From Stereocaulon alpinum (Eukaryota; Ascomycota; Lecanoromycetes; Lecanorales; Stereocaulaceae), in contig JAEUBA010000012.1 in the NCBI GenBank assembly GCA_018257865.1, positions 248,001-312,000 of the forward strand: a stretch of DNA of 64,000 nucleotides, read 5' to 3'. The position numbers were made by a program, and so were the translations under genes. Positions 30,795 through 44,021 of this stretch are shown here, piece by piece. Positions within the stretch are counted from its first letter, which is position 1. Every line of letters starts with the position of its first letter. Below the pieces are notes generated by a model. It was not told the DNA's origin. It saw only the letters and a program-made list of their open reading frames with translations, and did no database searches.

Positions 30795-33700
30795 ATGGCT
30801 CCAACTAAAACGAACTATGCAGCTATCCAGAATGACGAGATCGAGGCTTTGCGCTCGATCTACATGGACGACTTTGTTGAGGAAGAAGCAAGGACTGGGG
30901 CATGGAATGTATGTTTATTTCCCTATCACACGAGGTAGGATATGATATTGCCTAAGATACTGCAATATCCTTGAACCTCCACCACTCTCTTAGTGTCTAT
31001 CTCGGTCAGAGCTCCTGCAATCTATGCGCTTTGTATTCTTGTGATTTATGTTGACATTGAACCGGGTTTAGAAACCCTCAGACCGTGCATTCAGCATCAA
31101 GCTTAGACCATCCGGCGATGGAGATGATCGGGGTCTAACCCTTCACGTCTCACTTCCGCCGACATACTACAATACAGAACCACGATTGAAGCTAGTATTT
31201 GGCCCGAACTTACGGCCAAAGTCAAGGGCAGCAGCCCAGGATGTTCTCAAGGAGAAACCCAAAACTCTGATTGGTAATGAGATGATATATGAAATTGCAA
31301 GTACTTTGCAGGATATTTTGGGTGAAAGTCCCTTGGATGTCCCTACTTTGGAAGAAGAACGAGTTGCACGCGAAGAAACTGCTCGGCTATTAGCTATAGA
31401 AGCTGAGCGAAAGCGGAAGGAGAAGGAGTTAGAAGCTCAGCATGAAGAGGAGAGATTACTCCATGGACTTGTCAAGCAACGCGCATCTCGCCATGAGAAG
31501 CGCGAGAACAGACCTTCAATTGGCCCTCTCAACGTAGACACCGAAGAGATTCTGCCAGGTGTTCTAACCTTTGAAAGGACGCCCTGCAACACAAGAGACC
31601 CTGATGGCCGGATACTAACAGTCAACTCGGTGTACAAGAAGGTTCTATACCGCCAGGGACCTATCTGCGATGTGTCTACTGTCCAGCCCTTTCGTGACAT
31701 CGAGGTGGAGAATACCCATGAGAACACTCCTTTTCTAGTTCTAAAAGAGTGCAATATCGCACTCTTGAATGGTAACGAGCCTGAGATGAGACGCGCAATA
31801 CAGAACCTGGAATCAAAGCTGCAATTTCACACTGGCTTGAAGTCCCATCAGAGCATCATTAACCCTCTAAACTTCAGCATCGAGAGGACTTTAGCCGATG
31901 AATCGTCCACCTCCAGCAGTGGCTGGACCGTGAGCATCCTTATGAGGTTGGCTGATCGACGTTCCTTGAGAGAAGCCTTGGACATTACTGATAAGCTTGA
32001 TGTCAAGATAGTCCGAACGTGGTCTATTCGACTCATTGAGGGTCTTCAGCATTATCATCGTCATGGATCTACTCATGGAAGTCTACATCTAAACAACATA
32101 CTTCTCGAAAAGGGAGATACTGAAATGGGTGACCACCGGAAGGTTACTATCGCGAAGCTTTCCGACGGAGGGTTTCAACACGACTTGTACGTGCTTAAAA
32201 AGGGCAGTACAGCTCAACATTGGCCCATCGGTTGGACTGCACCGGAAGCTATCAGCAAACCATTGGGAGCGGACCCAATACCAGCTACCGATGTATGGGA
32301 TTTTGGCCTTTGCTTCTTACAAATGGCCTTTGGACTGGGCGTTTTAAGCGATCATCAATCGCCAACCACATTCTTAGAGGAAGTCCCACTGACAAAAAGC
32401 TTGGAGGCTATGCTTCGCCAAATCTTCAGCAACGATGCCAAGAAACGGCCATCGGCCTGGGACTTACTCCATTTCGAATTCTTCCGGAATGATGATACCT
32501 TGTTTGCAAGGACTGCCTCATCACTTGAAGGATCGATACTTGGAGGTTCATCCCTAGAATTTGTTGACTCGCACCGGCTATATCCCCGGCGAGACTCACA
32601 CACTGGTGCTTCATCTTCCAGATACACCACAGAATTTGTAGAGGAAGGCCGACTCGGCCGTGGTGGTTTTGGGGAAGTCTTCCGGGCTCGGAACAAAGTG
32701 GATGGTCAACCGTATGCTATCAAGAAGATTAAAGCTCGCTCAAAGTCTGCTTTAGACCCCGTCCTAAGTGAGGTAACAGTGTTATCACGTTTGAATCATC
32801 CTCACGTTGTGAGGTATTACGCCGCATGGATCGACGACCAGGTCTTCGCCCTGCGCGATATGTCAATTTCTTCTGAGGACGAGTACTCCTCCTCAGTGAC
32901 CAACGATGGCGGTCGTCACATACTGCCGACAAGTTCTCGCGGCTTAGATTTCATCAGTTCTAACAATGCAGGGGTAGTATTTGCAGACGTTGATGCGGAT
33001 GAAGGGAGCAGTATCGAGGGAGAGGGCGAGGATAACTCGGATGAAGGCGAAGAAGATCTCGCAATGGCCAGCGCTGGGAATAACCATGGCGTTGAAGCTG
33101 AGGGAGGTTACCACTCGCAATTCTCAACTGTGCTCTACATCCAGATGGAGTATTGTAAACCAGAGGTAAGTTGCCCGCCACTCGGTATCTTTCGGTACAC
33201 ATTTACCCAGGAGTGCGTTACGTTTCGGCTATTCGCCAATGTACCGGCTGCAATTTTGAGGGCCATGAGCTCGAAGCCGTCTTCCATGTCGAGCCTTATA
33301 GGCCTTGAAAAGGCAGACCATACGCTTCAGCGAAATGGACTCGTTCATTTTCAGTACTGATGCCACGATGCTCAGCGTTCACTTCTGGCAATGAGACAAG
33401 ATTGGGAAGAATTTTGGGCTTCACCTGTCAAATCAGCTTTTGTCAAATAGGGTCGCACTCCGACTGACCTGTGATCTCCTTGAGGCTGCTACCCTTGGCT
33501 TGAAGTTACAGAAATTGCAAATGCTGATGCTGACTTGAATAGACATTGCGTGACTTGATCAATTCCGGACTGCATGCCAATGTCACTGAATGCTGGAGAC
33601 TGTTCCGCCAAATCGTCCAAGGATTGGCCCACATACATGCACTGTCCATCGTGCACCGAGACCTAAAGCCTGAGAACATATTCATCGATAGTACGTGGCC

Positions 33701-36186
33701 TTCAATGTGTTTTATTCAACGGACAACAATCCCTCATGGGCCGCGTTGGTCTATGGATAGAAGCTGAATGTGCGTGTTATCTAGGCGATGGCGACGTCCG
33801 TATTGGGGACTTCGGACTTGCAAGGCCGGGAGATTACCGAACCCCTATTAACGCTGCTCGAAAGGGAGCTGGAGAAGCCTTCGGAAGTTTCACCAGAGAT
33901 GTAGGTACTGCCTCTTACGTTGCTCCCGAAGTTCGGTCTGCTGGAAACGGAAAATACAACGAGAAGGCGGACATGTATTCCCTTGGGATCATTCTACTTG
34001 AAATGAGTGTTCCCTTTTCAACAGGCATGGAGCGAGCAGAAACCCTAGAAAAAGTGCACAAAAAAGAGCACACGCTTCCTCTGGCCCTTAGTGTACCGGA
34101 AAAGTCAACGCAAGCGAAGATCTTCTTGTCACTCATTCAGCAGAAACCCTCCGCAAGGCCGAGCAGCTCAGCACTTCTCAACAGCGGAGAGATCCCAGTT
34201 GAAGACGAAGATGAGTCATTCCGGACCGCACGTCGGCTGCTAAGTGATCGAAGTTCCCATCATCGGACTCAATTCATCAAGAGCCTCTTTGCCAAATCAC
34301 AAATCATTGAAGGACAACCGAACGCTATTGGGTCCATTACTGCGGACCCCATGCAAACAATCACATTACTCGAAGATGCGAGAGCTATGTCGAGGTCTCT
34401 GCCCAACGACCTTGACCTTCAATCCATGGTCAAGGAGACGTTGATTTCTGTATTTCGACTTCATGGCGCGGCTGAGAGAACAGACAGCCCAGTATTGTTC
34501 CCGTACAATCATCTCTATCCTTCTGAGGATGTGGTCCAGTTTCTCAATCCAAATGGCAAGATCATGCAACTTCCATATGATTTGATTCTGCCTAATGCGA
34601 TGTTGCTTGCACAGCACTCGCGGCCTGAACACAAGACGTTTATTTTTGAAAATGTGTACAGGGTTGATCAGTTCAAGGACCAACCTAAAATCTTCGGAGA
34701 AGTAAACTTCGATGTAGTCTCTGGGAACAGTCTCAACCTCGCCGTCGGCGAGGCCGAAATGCTAAAAGTTGTCAATGAAATCCTTGACGCATTCCCCAAT
34801 CTGTCATCAGTTCAAATGTGCTATCACATCAACCATTCACACATACTCGAAACTATCTTGAATTTCTGCAACATCGAAAGCTCTAAGCGGCCTGCGGTCA
34901 AGGAGACAATCAGCAAGCTACACACCGGTGAATGGACATGGGCTAAGGTTAGATATGAGCTCCGTGGTCCGTCTATTGCTATCGCTGCTACTTCACTTGA
35001 TGAACTTGAACGCTTCGACTTCAGAGACAACTGGGACAAAGCCATTCCCAAGCTTCGTTCTCTTCTTGGAATTACTGTAAATCTAGAGGCGGCCTTTTCA
35101 CATCTGCAAGCGGTCATAATTCATGCTATTCGTTTTGGAGTAAAACGTAAGATATATTTCAGCCCTTTGAGCAGCTATAATGAGAAATTCTACCGTGGCA
35201 ACATGCTCTTTCAGTGCGTTTATGACCAGAAAAAGAGATCCGTTTTTGCTGCAGGAGGGCGATATGACCAGTTAGTTCGGGATCATCAGCCGATCACCTC
35301 GAGAAAGCACCGTGTGCATGTAGTTGGCTTCCAACTGGCTTGGACAGGACTTTGTGCAGATATGATGCACTGGCTGAAGAAAGCGGCTAAATCGAAAGCA
35401 AAAAGAAGGCCTCAGCATCTGCTGTACTCCACGTGGCGAAAGAGGAGGTGCGATGTTCTAGTGGACAGCTTTGATCAAGGCCTACTTGACTCCGTTGGTA
35501 TCAATATCCTAAATGAGCTCTGGGCCAACAGCATAAGCGCAGAACTAGCGGAGAGCAACGCTGACGAGGGCGTGGACAGTCTTCATACGAAGACAGAAGA
35601 TACCGCTGAGAACCATAGCTGGGTCATCCTCATCAAATCAGAAGAACTAGTGAAAGTCAAGAGTACAGACCGCAAGGACGAGACGGAAGTTCGCGTATCT
35701 GAACTGGCCGGACATCTGCGCACCGAGATCAGGGAACGCGACCGGCTCGAAGGACGAGCGTCAAAAGCATCAATGCTACGTCAACCTAGTCAACAAGACA
35801 CGACTGGGCCCGAAAAAGACCGTGAAGTAGACGTTAAGATCCTAATGTCACAGACCAAAGGCAAAAAGGTCAACCGAAAGACCGTCGTTGAAGAAGCTCA
35901 ACAGCACAAAGCCGAATACCTCCAATCCTGCGCCGACAGCCCCATCGTCGCCATCGAGACCAAAGACGATATCTTCGAAGGCATAATCGACACCCGGCTA
36001 TCCGATCCCGAGTCCTGGAGGAAGTTCATCCAGAACGCACCACCTGGAGAACGCCAGTATCTAGGACAGCTTCAGAACCTACTGAAGGCGATGGCGAAGG
36101 AGGCAAAAGAGGGTAATTCGACTGCGATTGTGTATAATTTCCGGACAAAAGCTTGCATTTCTTATAATCTGGGGAAAGTATCTTGA
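30795..36186 (+). CDS. GCN2: eIF2α kinase Gcn2 (CPC-3), general amino-acid control
   Basis: Senses uncharged tRNA and stalled ribosomes and phosphorylates eIF2α, raising Gcn4/CPC1 translation. Exons are 30795-30908, 31072-33165, 33543-33690 and 33785-36186 (4758 nt, 1585 aa). Domains: RWD at about 10-120 (NDEIEALRSIYMDDF), Lys/Glu linker, pseudokinase at about 215-480, kinase at about 556-900, HisRS-like at about 970-1390, C-terminal ribosome/dimer domain. Kinase motifs: glycine loop GRLGRGGFGEVF, YAIKKIK, HRDLKPEN at about 774, DFG in IGDFGLA at about 793, and APE in SYVAPEV. An acidic insert (EGEGEDNSDEGEEDL) sits between the kinase lobes, as in other Gcn2. Intron 2 is 377 bp, several times longer than typical here. 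Divergent from RBG2. Confidence 0.96.
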
Positions 36187-36824
36187 GTTTTTGAGATTAG
36201 TAGCGGAGTTATGATAGTTATATCATTGGATGAAGAACTTGATGCGCATACCCTCCTTAGCGGCTGGGTGCTGTCTTGGTTTAGATGTGAGGGTATCATT
36301 GTTCTAGATTGGTAGTATACAAAATGTGTTACGAAGAACTGTTATGGTTATGAGATTTCTTGATTTCATTTTCAACCGCCAACGCAGATGGAGGCGCAGA
36401 GCGCGATTCCGTCCGACCAATACATTTGCACTCTTGATCATAAGGTCTATGCTTTCAGATCGTCCGTGTAGTCGTTGAACAGTCAATGAGTCACAGAGAC
36501 GTCTGCGTTTGCAAGGATTGCGCGAATTTCTCTGGTGTCTCTGAGGAAGGTCCGCGTGTACCTCGAGGCTGAGCGGGTCTCCCGGAGGTCATTCATCCAT
36601 CCGAAAAAGGCTTCAGTGGCTCAGCGCCTGTGGAGCTAGATGTCTGAAGCCAGAGAGAGGGGTCCATGTCTTGCAGACAGAGGCATGGTCATTTCCTTGC
36701 CCAGCATTGCCGACTGTAGCGTTCGACTTGAAGCCTGGTTTTCGTCATATCGTACAAACAGCTAGAGCCGATGGTCTCGAAGACAAACACCCAAGGAGGA
36801 TGGTTTGACGATTTTGAGCATGCC
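36187..36824. other. Convergent intergenic region GCN2/AOS1
   Basis: About 640 bp between two stop codons. No frame looks coding. One TGAGTCA heptamer occurs near 36487, but it is remote from any start. Confidence 0.45.
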
Positions 36825-38297
36825 TCACAAAGGCATTGGCATCGCCATCTCGGCTCCAACCACTGGAGCAGCGATGGGAGGATTGAGAATGCTATCCATA
36901 TCCGGAAAGATGGGGTGCAAAGCATAGACAGGGCCTTTGAACTCCTCGCCGTCGAAGAGCAGGAAGTTTTGAATCGGCTGTTCCCTTTGGCCTAGAACGT
37001 TGATGACGTCCTGTGCTAGCTGGCCACCTAGGAAGGCTGTGATGGGCGCTATCTCACTTCCAATGTTCTGCAGAAAGCTCCGTAGAAACTCGCTACGCAG
37101 AGTCTCGGCTGGTAATAGCAGCTCTTTGTGCTTCTCCGTCGCCAAGCTCGTGAAGAGTGCCAGATCCGGGTGCGAATGTGAAGGCATGTTGCCTGATATA
37201 CTGTAGAATTCCCATAGGGCTCTTAGGCAACTCAACAGCGGAGGAACCTGGAGCTTGCGTCGTCGCGAGTTCGTTTGTTCCGCCGGTAGCGGTGAGGTGT
37301 TTGCGAGTACCATTGGCGAATATATCTCTCGCTTTGTTACCATTTCTATAACCTTTCCGTTCTCTTTCTTAGTGTTGGTAGCTACGATTGATCTGGTAAA
37401 TGTCTCTGGTGCGAGTGCTGTGGGACGGTTTGATTTCTCGCGCTCTATGACATAGTCATGTTGTATAAGATCTGCAAAGATGTAGCCGTAGAACCCGTGA
37501 GTCCCTGAAGCGTAGAAAGGTCGGTTGCATAGTCGGCATGATGCATTGATCGTCGACAGGGTGGCTATATCTAGATCCGTAGCAACAACCATGTCAAAGG
37601 GGGCATAGAAGTCCGGTTGCTTGTATGCAATGTCCTCGGTATCGACTTGCAATGCTACTCTAGGATTGAGTCTTCGTATCTGGGGTGCCGCTGCTTCTGC
37701 GCGCTGTCAAGGCGTCAGCACACAGGTAACATGACGCTCTAAACGTCCTTTAAATCGTACGTTCTTGCCAACGTCCTCTTCGGAAACAAAGAACTGTGCA
37801 CCAAGGTCATCTTCAACCACAATTGAGCTATCGAGCACCGTGAGAGAGCCTATGCCAGCGAGCACAAAGTTCTTCGCAATCTCATTCGCGAGAGCTCTCA
37901 TATTGATTAGAAGCACATTTGCAGTCCGAAGCCTATGAATTCTTTAGCTAATGACCGAGCGAGTCACAGATGGTCCAGACACACTTCTCTTGAGCTTTCA
38001 CTCCCCAAAGGCGTATCTGTCTATCGTACAGTGCAATCTCATCTATACAGATCAGCTTTTACACCAGATGGGCTGAGCCAGTCTGGGCGTACCTGCGCTG
38101 ATTGGCTCGGCTGGAGTCTGGGTCTGAGTCTGGGCTTGAAATTGAGGCTCGGATTGATGGTTCAGAGGTGCCTGAGTGAAGTCTTGGGCTGGGACGTCTA
38201 CTGCACCATTGCTCATTGATACAGCTCCGTTGGTTGTGGATAGAGTGGCTCCATTGGTGACAGGAGCCTCAGACACAGGTTGGTTCGAGCTTTCCAT
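36825..38297 (-). CDS. AOS1: SUMO-activating enzyme subunit 1 (Aos1/SAE1)
   Basis: Non-catalytic half of the SUMO E1 (with Uba2), working in the nucleus. Exons are 38297-38093, 38042-37985, 37932-37761 and 37703-36825 (1314 nt, 437 aa). A variable N-terminus rich in Gln, Ser and Thr (about 68 aa) precedes the ThiF/adenylation-like fold: DEIALYDRQIRLWGVKAQEKL, then RTANVLLINMRALANEIAKN and LAGIGSLTVLDSSIV. The typical DFVVAT-like strand reads FDMVVATDLD. The C-terminal part includes ITAFLGGQLAQDVINVLGQR and LLFDGEEFKGPVYAL. It lacks an active-site Cys domain, as expected of this subunit. It diverges from the unknown gene at 38716. Confidence 0.93.
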
Positions 38298-38715
38298 GAC
38301 GCTTGTTGAAGATGACGAAGAAGTGTGAAAGTCGACCAAGGGATGAGGCCGATATAAAGGCCAATGAGAGGTGAGTAAAAGAAGTGAGACTGGTTAAGCA
38401 GCGCACGGGTAAACAAACGCGGGACTGCAAGGATCATGTTCTGCATGACGCCACACTTAGCCGAGGCGCCTGCTTAGCGCCCGGGATACTGCTTAATCGG
38501 GCATTGGCAGCCAGGCACGTAAGTGCACCCAGCAGACTCGTATGCAAAGTTGCCACTTCAACCAATAGTAAGCAGAACATCACAGATATCTGCGTCCTGA
38601 CTGGCTGTCCTTGCGAAGACTCCCATCACTGGCCTCTGTCTTGGCCTGAATTCGCTAATCGATTAATGCTCGCTGGGAGGGCTCGTCAATGACAAGGCCG
38701 TTTGCTTTGTCTACC

Positions 38716-40528
38716 ATGGTACGATCTTTACACGTGACAACTCCAAGTAATCACGGGGGCATTCTTATGTCGAGAATTTTACACTAAAAACTATCAGTCA
38801 GGAAACTTTGACTTTCCACCAGCATCAACGCGTCAAGCTCCAGCCTCATCCCTCGACGAAGCCAGCGCTATCGTCCGAGAAGCCAGAGCCCACCGCAGCG
38901 TTCTACGCCACAGACTCGATGAAGTTGTAAGACAAAGGGACAATATCAGTGATTCTGACGAGCGTCGAAGCCAGAGAATGGAGCCATCAGCGATGAGGGA
39001 GGAAATCGGGCGTCGACAGGCGGCGGCTCAACGTGCAGATACGCCGGGTACCCCAGCAAGTGAAATACAGGCTCCCATATCTGCAATGAGGTCCCGCCTG
39101 GAAAATGTGCGTCAACTGGCACGGCACCGTGTGCGGAGCCGAGCCTCTCCTTCGAGCAGTGGGGGGACCGTGCAACAAGCAGTAGAGCGACTTAACGAAG
39201 CGAGCTCAAACCTCAGCTCGCTGCTTGACCAACCTATTCCTAGAGTTGGATCTCCAGACATAAACTCGCGAGAATACTCAGGCGAGGCGGAGGTGAACAG
39301 GAGACGAGCCAAGCGTCGTAAGCTGGATTCAGATTCGGTATCAACTGGCCATTTGCAGGGCTTCAGCTATGGCTACCGTGGGCAAGTCGTGTCTGGGCCT
39401 CTCAAGATGGAGATCGTCACTTGTGATGGAGGGCTACATACCGATGCGGCTAGGCATGGCAGAGAGTACTACGCAGACAATGTGCTTCGCAACGATAAGA
39501 GCGTCTACTGCACTGATAAAAGTGAATGCAATCTGATCCTCCGTCACATGGGCGAGACTCCCTTCACTTTGAAGAAGCTTGTTATCAAGGCTCCTGAACG
39601 ATTCTTTACGGCGCCGTGAGCTTTCACATTATGCTTTACAACACGGCTAAGCTAATGTAATATTGACAGGATCCAAGAAGGCATGATCTTCATCTCAATG
39701 GACTCCTCCGACCTCCTCAGCCGCACATCTCACTACCAATTCCACGACCCTCCCGAGAACGAAGAATTCATCCTCTTCTCTGACGACGTAGACGAGAATC
39801 GTCCCCTGTCCCGCCGACGCGATACCAACAGCTCCCGCACGATCCCACCTCCAATCTCGAACGTCGTCCCCCGCAGCGTCCGCCATAATAACGATTCGAC
39901 ATCTACCACATTCAGTAGCAATCCCTTTCCCCTGCTCGATCTCGGCGACGACTCAACCCCGCCACCACGTACCTTGACCCCACCAGAAACCACGGGCTTT
40001 ACAGTAACGTCAACGTGCGATACCCCATCCTCCGACGAAGAAGAGCCCTCCAGCGCCGCCACGCTCGCAGATCTATACCGTCGTGACCACCTCCCACCAG
40101 CCTACGACACGTCCTCAGACGAAGAAACCGAAGACGGCCTCGAGCGTGCCATGCGGAGAGCGGGACAAATGGGCGTAACATCTACCCATCATGGCCACAG
40201 AAGGAGCCGGAGAAGAGCAAAGCCCAGCAAGGTCGAGGTCGTAATACCAAATTCAGCGGAGAGGACGCAAATCTTACCACCCCATGCGCGGTTCTTTATT
40301 CAGAGGAACAGCAGCGTCGTTAGTGTGAAATTCGATCCGCCTGTGTAAGTTCCATTCTACAATCAAGTGCATGGTGATTCGAGACTGACTAAGGCGAGGC
40401 ACAGATCAGGCAGATTCATCCTCCTCAAGCTCTGGAGCCCCAGCAAAGACCAAAATATCGACATCCAAAGTATAATAGTACATGGCTTTGCAGGACCAAG
40501 GTTCTTTCCTGCCACGCAGATGATGTGA
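38716..40528 (+). CDS. Unknown conserved protein, probable galactose-binding-like fold interrupted by a disordered insert
   Basis: The preferred model is 38716-38718 (ATG only), 38798-39615, 39670-40344 and 40405-40528 (1620 nt, 539 aa). Without the ATG-only exon the first Met would be at 38978, yet the frame is open upstream with protein-like sequence (GNFDFPPASTRQAPASSLDE), and ATG|GTACGA...CTATCAG|TCA joins it in frame. Residues 1-185 are basic and helical/disordered (KRRKLD at about 170). About 189-292 look like a beta-sandwich (GYRGQVVSGPLKMEIVTCDG, NLILRHMGETPFTLKKLVIK, IQEGMIFISM). A Ser/Pro/Asp/Glu-rich segment of about 180 residues intervenes. Strands then resume (RFFIQRNSSVVSVKF, SGRFILLKLWSP, NIDIQSIIVHGFAGPRFFPA), like the last strands of F5/8 or DOC-type domains. 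Function unknown. Confidence 0.75.
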
Positions 40529-41221
40529 TGACCTACCACACCATTTTGGTTAAGACTTTCTTGTTCTCAGACATGGTGGACGCATTATGCTTCTGCCTTT
40601 AACGACATATGATGGGAGGAGGCAGTTGTCCTCATTCTAAGGTCTTCAGGGGATCCATTACCGTCTCCAATATAAGCCACGATCATTGGCATTAGATCAT
40701 TCGGTTTATATTTCCACAATCGATGGAATCAAAGCTGCGCTGCATGCATGCATGGAGCGCGATAGATAGGATATAAATACCCAAATAAACGATCAACAGC
40801 GAGGAATTTGAATCAGGACATTATTGTATCATCTCTTGATTTGATTTTGTGACATCTGCTGCATGCTATAGAAATTGCGCCTCGCTGTGGTATCCTAGCT
40901 TCAACAGCAAAATCACAATTCGCCATTCGCGGGGAAACATGAAGAAGTCAACACAGTCATTCGCTTGCCTGTTAGATGATGTCACATAATTTGCCATAAC
41001 GCCTTCCATAGAATATCGCTCGAAGCCCACAAAAGGACTTGGACGCACAAGTCCGAATGTCTGGCTTGAAAGATCGATACTCCTCCCTTGTGTCCTAAGC
41101 TCTGGCACCTATGTACCCTGCGCATTGCACCATCATCTAAGTCGTATCGTAGAGTATGCCGTCCCTCATATGTCCAAAAGGACATGTCCATGCAGAAAAC
41201 CAAACCTGGCCGAAATCCACC
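40529..41221. other. Convergent intergenic region
   Basis: About 690 bp between the unknown gene and the RFX gene. It contains an ATGCATGCATGC run near 40741 and otherwise nothing notable. Confidence 0.4.
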
Positions 41222-44021
41222 TCAACATACAACAACGTCTGCGGGGTCCGAGCCTACGTCGGTCCCACTCGCTACAAAGCCTCCGTAGTCAGCTAGCCGT
41301 AACGGCGTGTTCTGAGGAAGCTCGAAATCCATGCCAATACCGCTGTCGTCATGGCTTTGAATCTGCTCTGGCTCCGTTGCCTTGTTCTTGTGCTGAGGAG
41401 ACTCGTGGTACAGACGCGGGGTTTGTGGTGCATCTGGATGTTGGGTTCCATCCATTGGAGCGGCGGTGGGTTGGCGATATCTGATGTTTTCGGCTTGTGG
41501 ATCCATGTGACTATGCTCGCGCTGGAATTCACTCCTCGGATCAACACTTTCATAACGGCTCGGTCCTTCGGTAGCATCACTCACTCCAGTCCTTGGTCTT
41601 GAGCCTCCGTAAGTCTCGTCTCTGTCATCCATATTGAATCCTGCCTCGAAAGCAGATCTTTTCTGTGGCCTCATATCCATGCTGCTTGGCGATTGTTCCA
41701 AGAATCCTCCTTTCTCAGCAAGCCATTGGAGCATCTCGTCCACCCACACTTTAGTGACCCACCAAGAGCCGAAGCTCAATGCTTGCGCCATGGTAATGTC
41801 ACGTAGAGCAGCGGATCCGACCTCACCAACGCAGTGAAGCAAAAGACGTGCGTCGGCACCAGGGAAGCGCGTTGGGAGGTCATGCAAGAAGGTAGTCCAC
41901 CGATCAAGTACACCAGAAGTGGAGCTGTCATCGAGTTCGGTGTTTGCGTGCTGGGAGAAGTTGTTTTGCGCAGCGTTTGTGTAAATAGGTTGCATACCAG
42001 CGTAAGATGTAGCCGTGAGAGGGCCCAGGAGCTCTCGGACTTCGTTCGTTAAGATTTGCAGAGTGCGTGTGTAACCAGTACCAGGGAGGCTGCTCTCAAC
42101 AACGCTGATAGGTCTGACATAACAGATCCAGTCGTGCCACATTTGGTCGCGGTTGGCATCGTTCGTGAGCATATTCGCTGCTGCATGAGCTGTAGCATTG
42201 ACGCGCAACAAGCGATCAATAAGTCCAGCAAAGATCGTGGCTGGGCCAAGCTTTGCGTCGCGTACGTGTTGAGGATGATTTTGGAAGGTATTGGAGATGT
42301 GATGGCTAAGTTTGATGGATATGTTCCGAAATGTGTCGATGACTTTCGGTGGCATTACCTGGAGAGAGAGCGGGGAAACGAAACGAATCATCCTTTGATA
42401 CATAAGCCAGTCACACTCTGTGACCCAAGCCGCAATAGCTGGATGTGCTAGCAGCTTCTGAACCGGGACTGTCAGTGTTCCGTGGAAGGAGGTAAAATGG
42501 TGCCAAAACATCTTCTCTTTGCAGAAACGAAAGCAGTCGATGACTGAGATGCAATGAGTTCGATACAGAGCTACCAATGCATTCGCCGAATCGGAGTCTG
42601 TCCCAGTAGGTAAGTAGCTCTGCAGGCTAGGGAGCTCAATGGGCTCATCCTCCGTGTAAAGCGGTTCCTGATAAGCTGGAAAGCTGAGTTGCCGACGGAC
42701 CATATTAGGACCTGAGGGGCCCTGGTGAATGTTTGGTAGTGCAGGATTGAGGTATAGACATCCTGCGGCTTTGGTCTCGCGCATGATTGTCCTTGAGTCG
42801 GGATTGATGGGGATATTTGGCGAAGGAAAGACAGCAGTGTCAGCGGGGAGTTGCGATCTTGGTCTAGTATGATATCGCTGGTCAGGGTGATGTGATCTAC
42901 AAATTAAGATGGTTGGGCAGGGTGGCGTGGCCACTGTCGCGACGTGATGAGGAGCTTACCTTCTACCGCCAGGGTTGTCACCTCCTCCAAGCAAACTTTC
43001 TGTCTCTGGAATATGCTCACCACCTTGACCGTCGTTCGTATCATCTATCAAAGCAAGATCGACATAATGGTACTTGGATTCTCCACGCATCCCAAGCCTT
43101 CGAGTCTGGATGCCAGGGAAAATAATCCGAACCAGCTTACCAAAGCTCGCTGGGTTGAGAGGAGGCACCCTTTCAGTGCCGCACCTGTGTGCGTAATGAG
43201 AGAAGACTCGATTGCGAGGTACCGAACTGCTACTCTTTTTGCAAACGGAATTCAGCCTGATGAATAGGTCAGCTTACAGTGACTTGGCGCTCGTACTTAC
43301 ACGTAGGCTACTGTGGCTGAAAAGGTACCAAGCAAGCTCCAAATTCAGGGGAAAGAACTAACAGGCGCAGCATAAAAGACTTGACTACAAGGTACGGTCA
43401 TCGACGAGAATCTGTGTCTTACCAGTTCATAGCGAATATCTGCTTGGTCTTCTCTGACTTCGGTCCTCTCTCGTTCTGTAGCACTGAGCCAGCAATGTCC
43501 TTCAATGTTCGATGATGGTTCTCCTTGAAAAGCCTTCGCAGTTCCTGATCGTTGGCAATGCTCGAAGCAGAGCCTTTCTTCTTCCTTGCATCGACTGTTC
43601 CGTCGTCTTGCAATTGATCATCGCCCAGAGGTACCTGGAATGAGCTGGCCCTCCCATCGAATGATTGTTGGTTGGCCATCAAAGGTCTCGTGGCATTTGG
43701 GTTGCCTGCGAAAGCATGGTCGACACTCATTGCGCGAGCCCCAGCATTTTGATCTTGCAATGATGGATCAATTGCATATTCCTGATTGGGATTTGTCAAC
43801 TGCTGCTCGGATCGTGTGATCATCTCTTCAGGAGTATACTGCATAGGCTGAGTCTGGGGCGGTGGTGGATATGAGGACTCGGAAACATGGCGATATGGCT
43901 GTGCGGGCTGTGCGCTAGAGGTGTTTATGCTTGTTGTTGATGCACGGGATATTGGTCTTGGCCGGCTGCTCGCTGTAGAGCCTGACGTGTTGGACCGTGC
44001 TCTGATAGGCCCGAAAGTCAT
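41222..44021 (-). CDS. RFX-family winged-helix transcription factor
   Basis: Fungal RFX proteins (yeast Crt1, Penicillium/Acremonium RFX1/CPCR1) bind X-box DNA and control DNA-damage, cell-cycle or secondary-metabolism genes. Exons are 44021-43423, 43256-42960 and 42896-41222 (2571 nt, 856 aa). A Ser/Gln/Pro-rich N-terminus (about 150 aa) precedes the DNA-binding domain at about 160-275: RRLFKENHHRTLKDIAGSVL, VPRNRVFSHYAHRCGT, PPLNPASFGKLVRIIFPGIQ, then TRRLGMRGESKYHYVDL, the RFX recognition helix and wing. The middle region (CFRFCKEKMFWHHFTSFHGT onward) matches the family's extended dimerisation region. A disordered Pro/Glu/Gln-rich tail ends the protein. The 166-bp first intron interrupts the DNA-binding domain. 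Confidence 0.93.
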
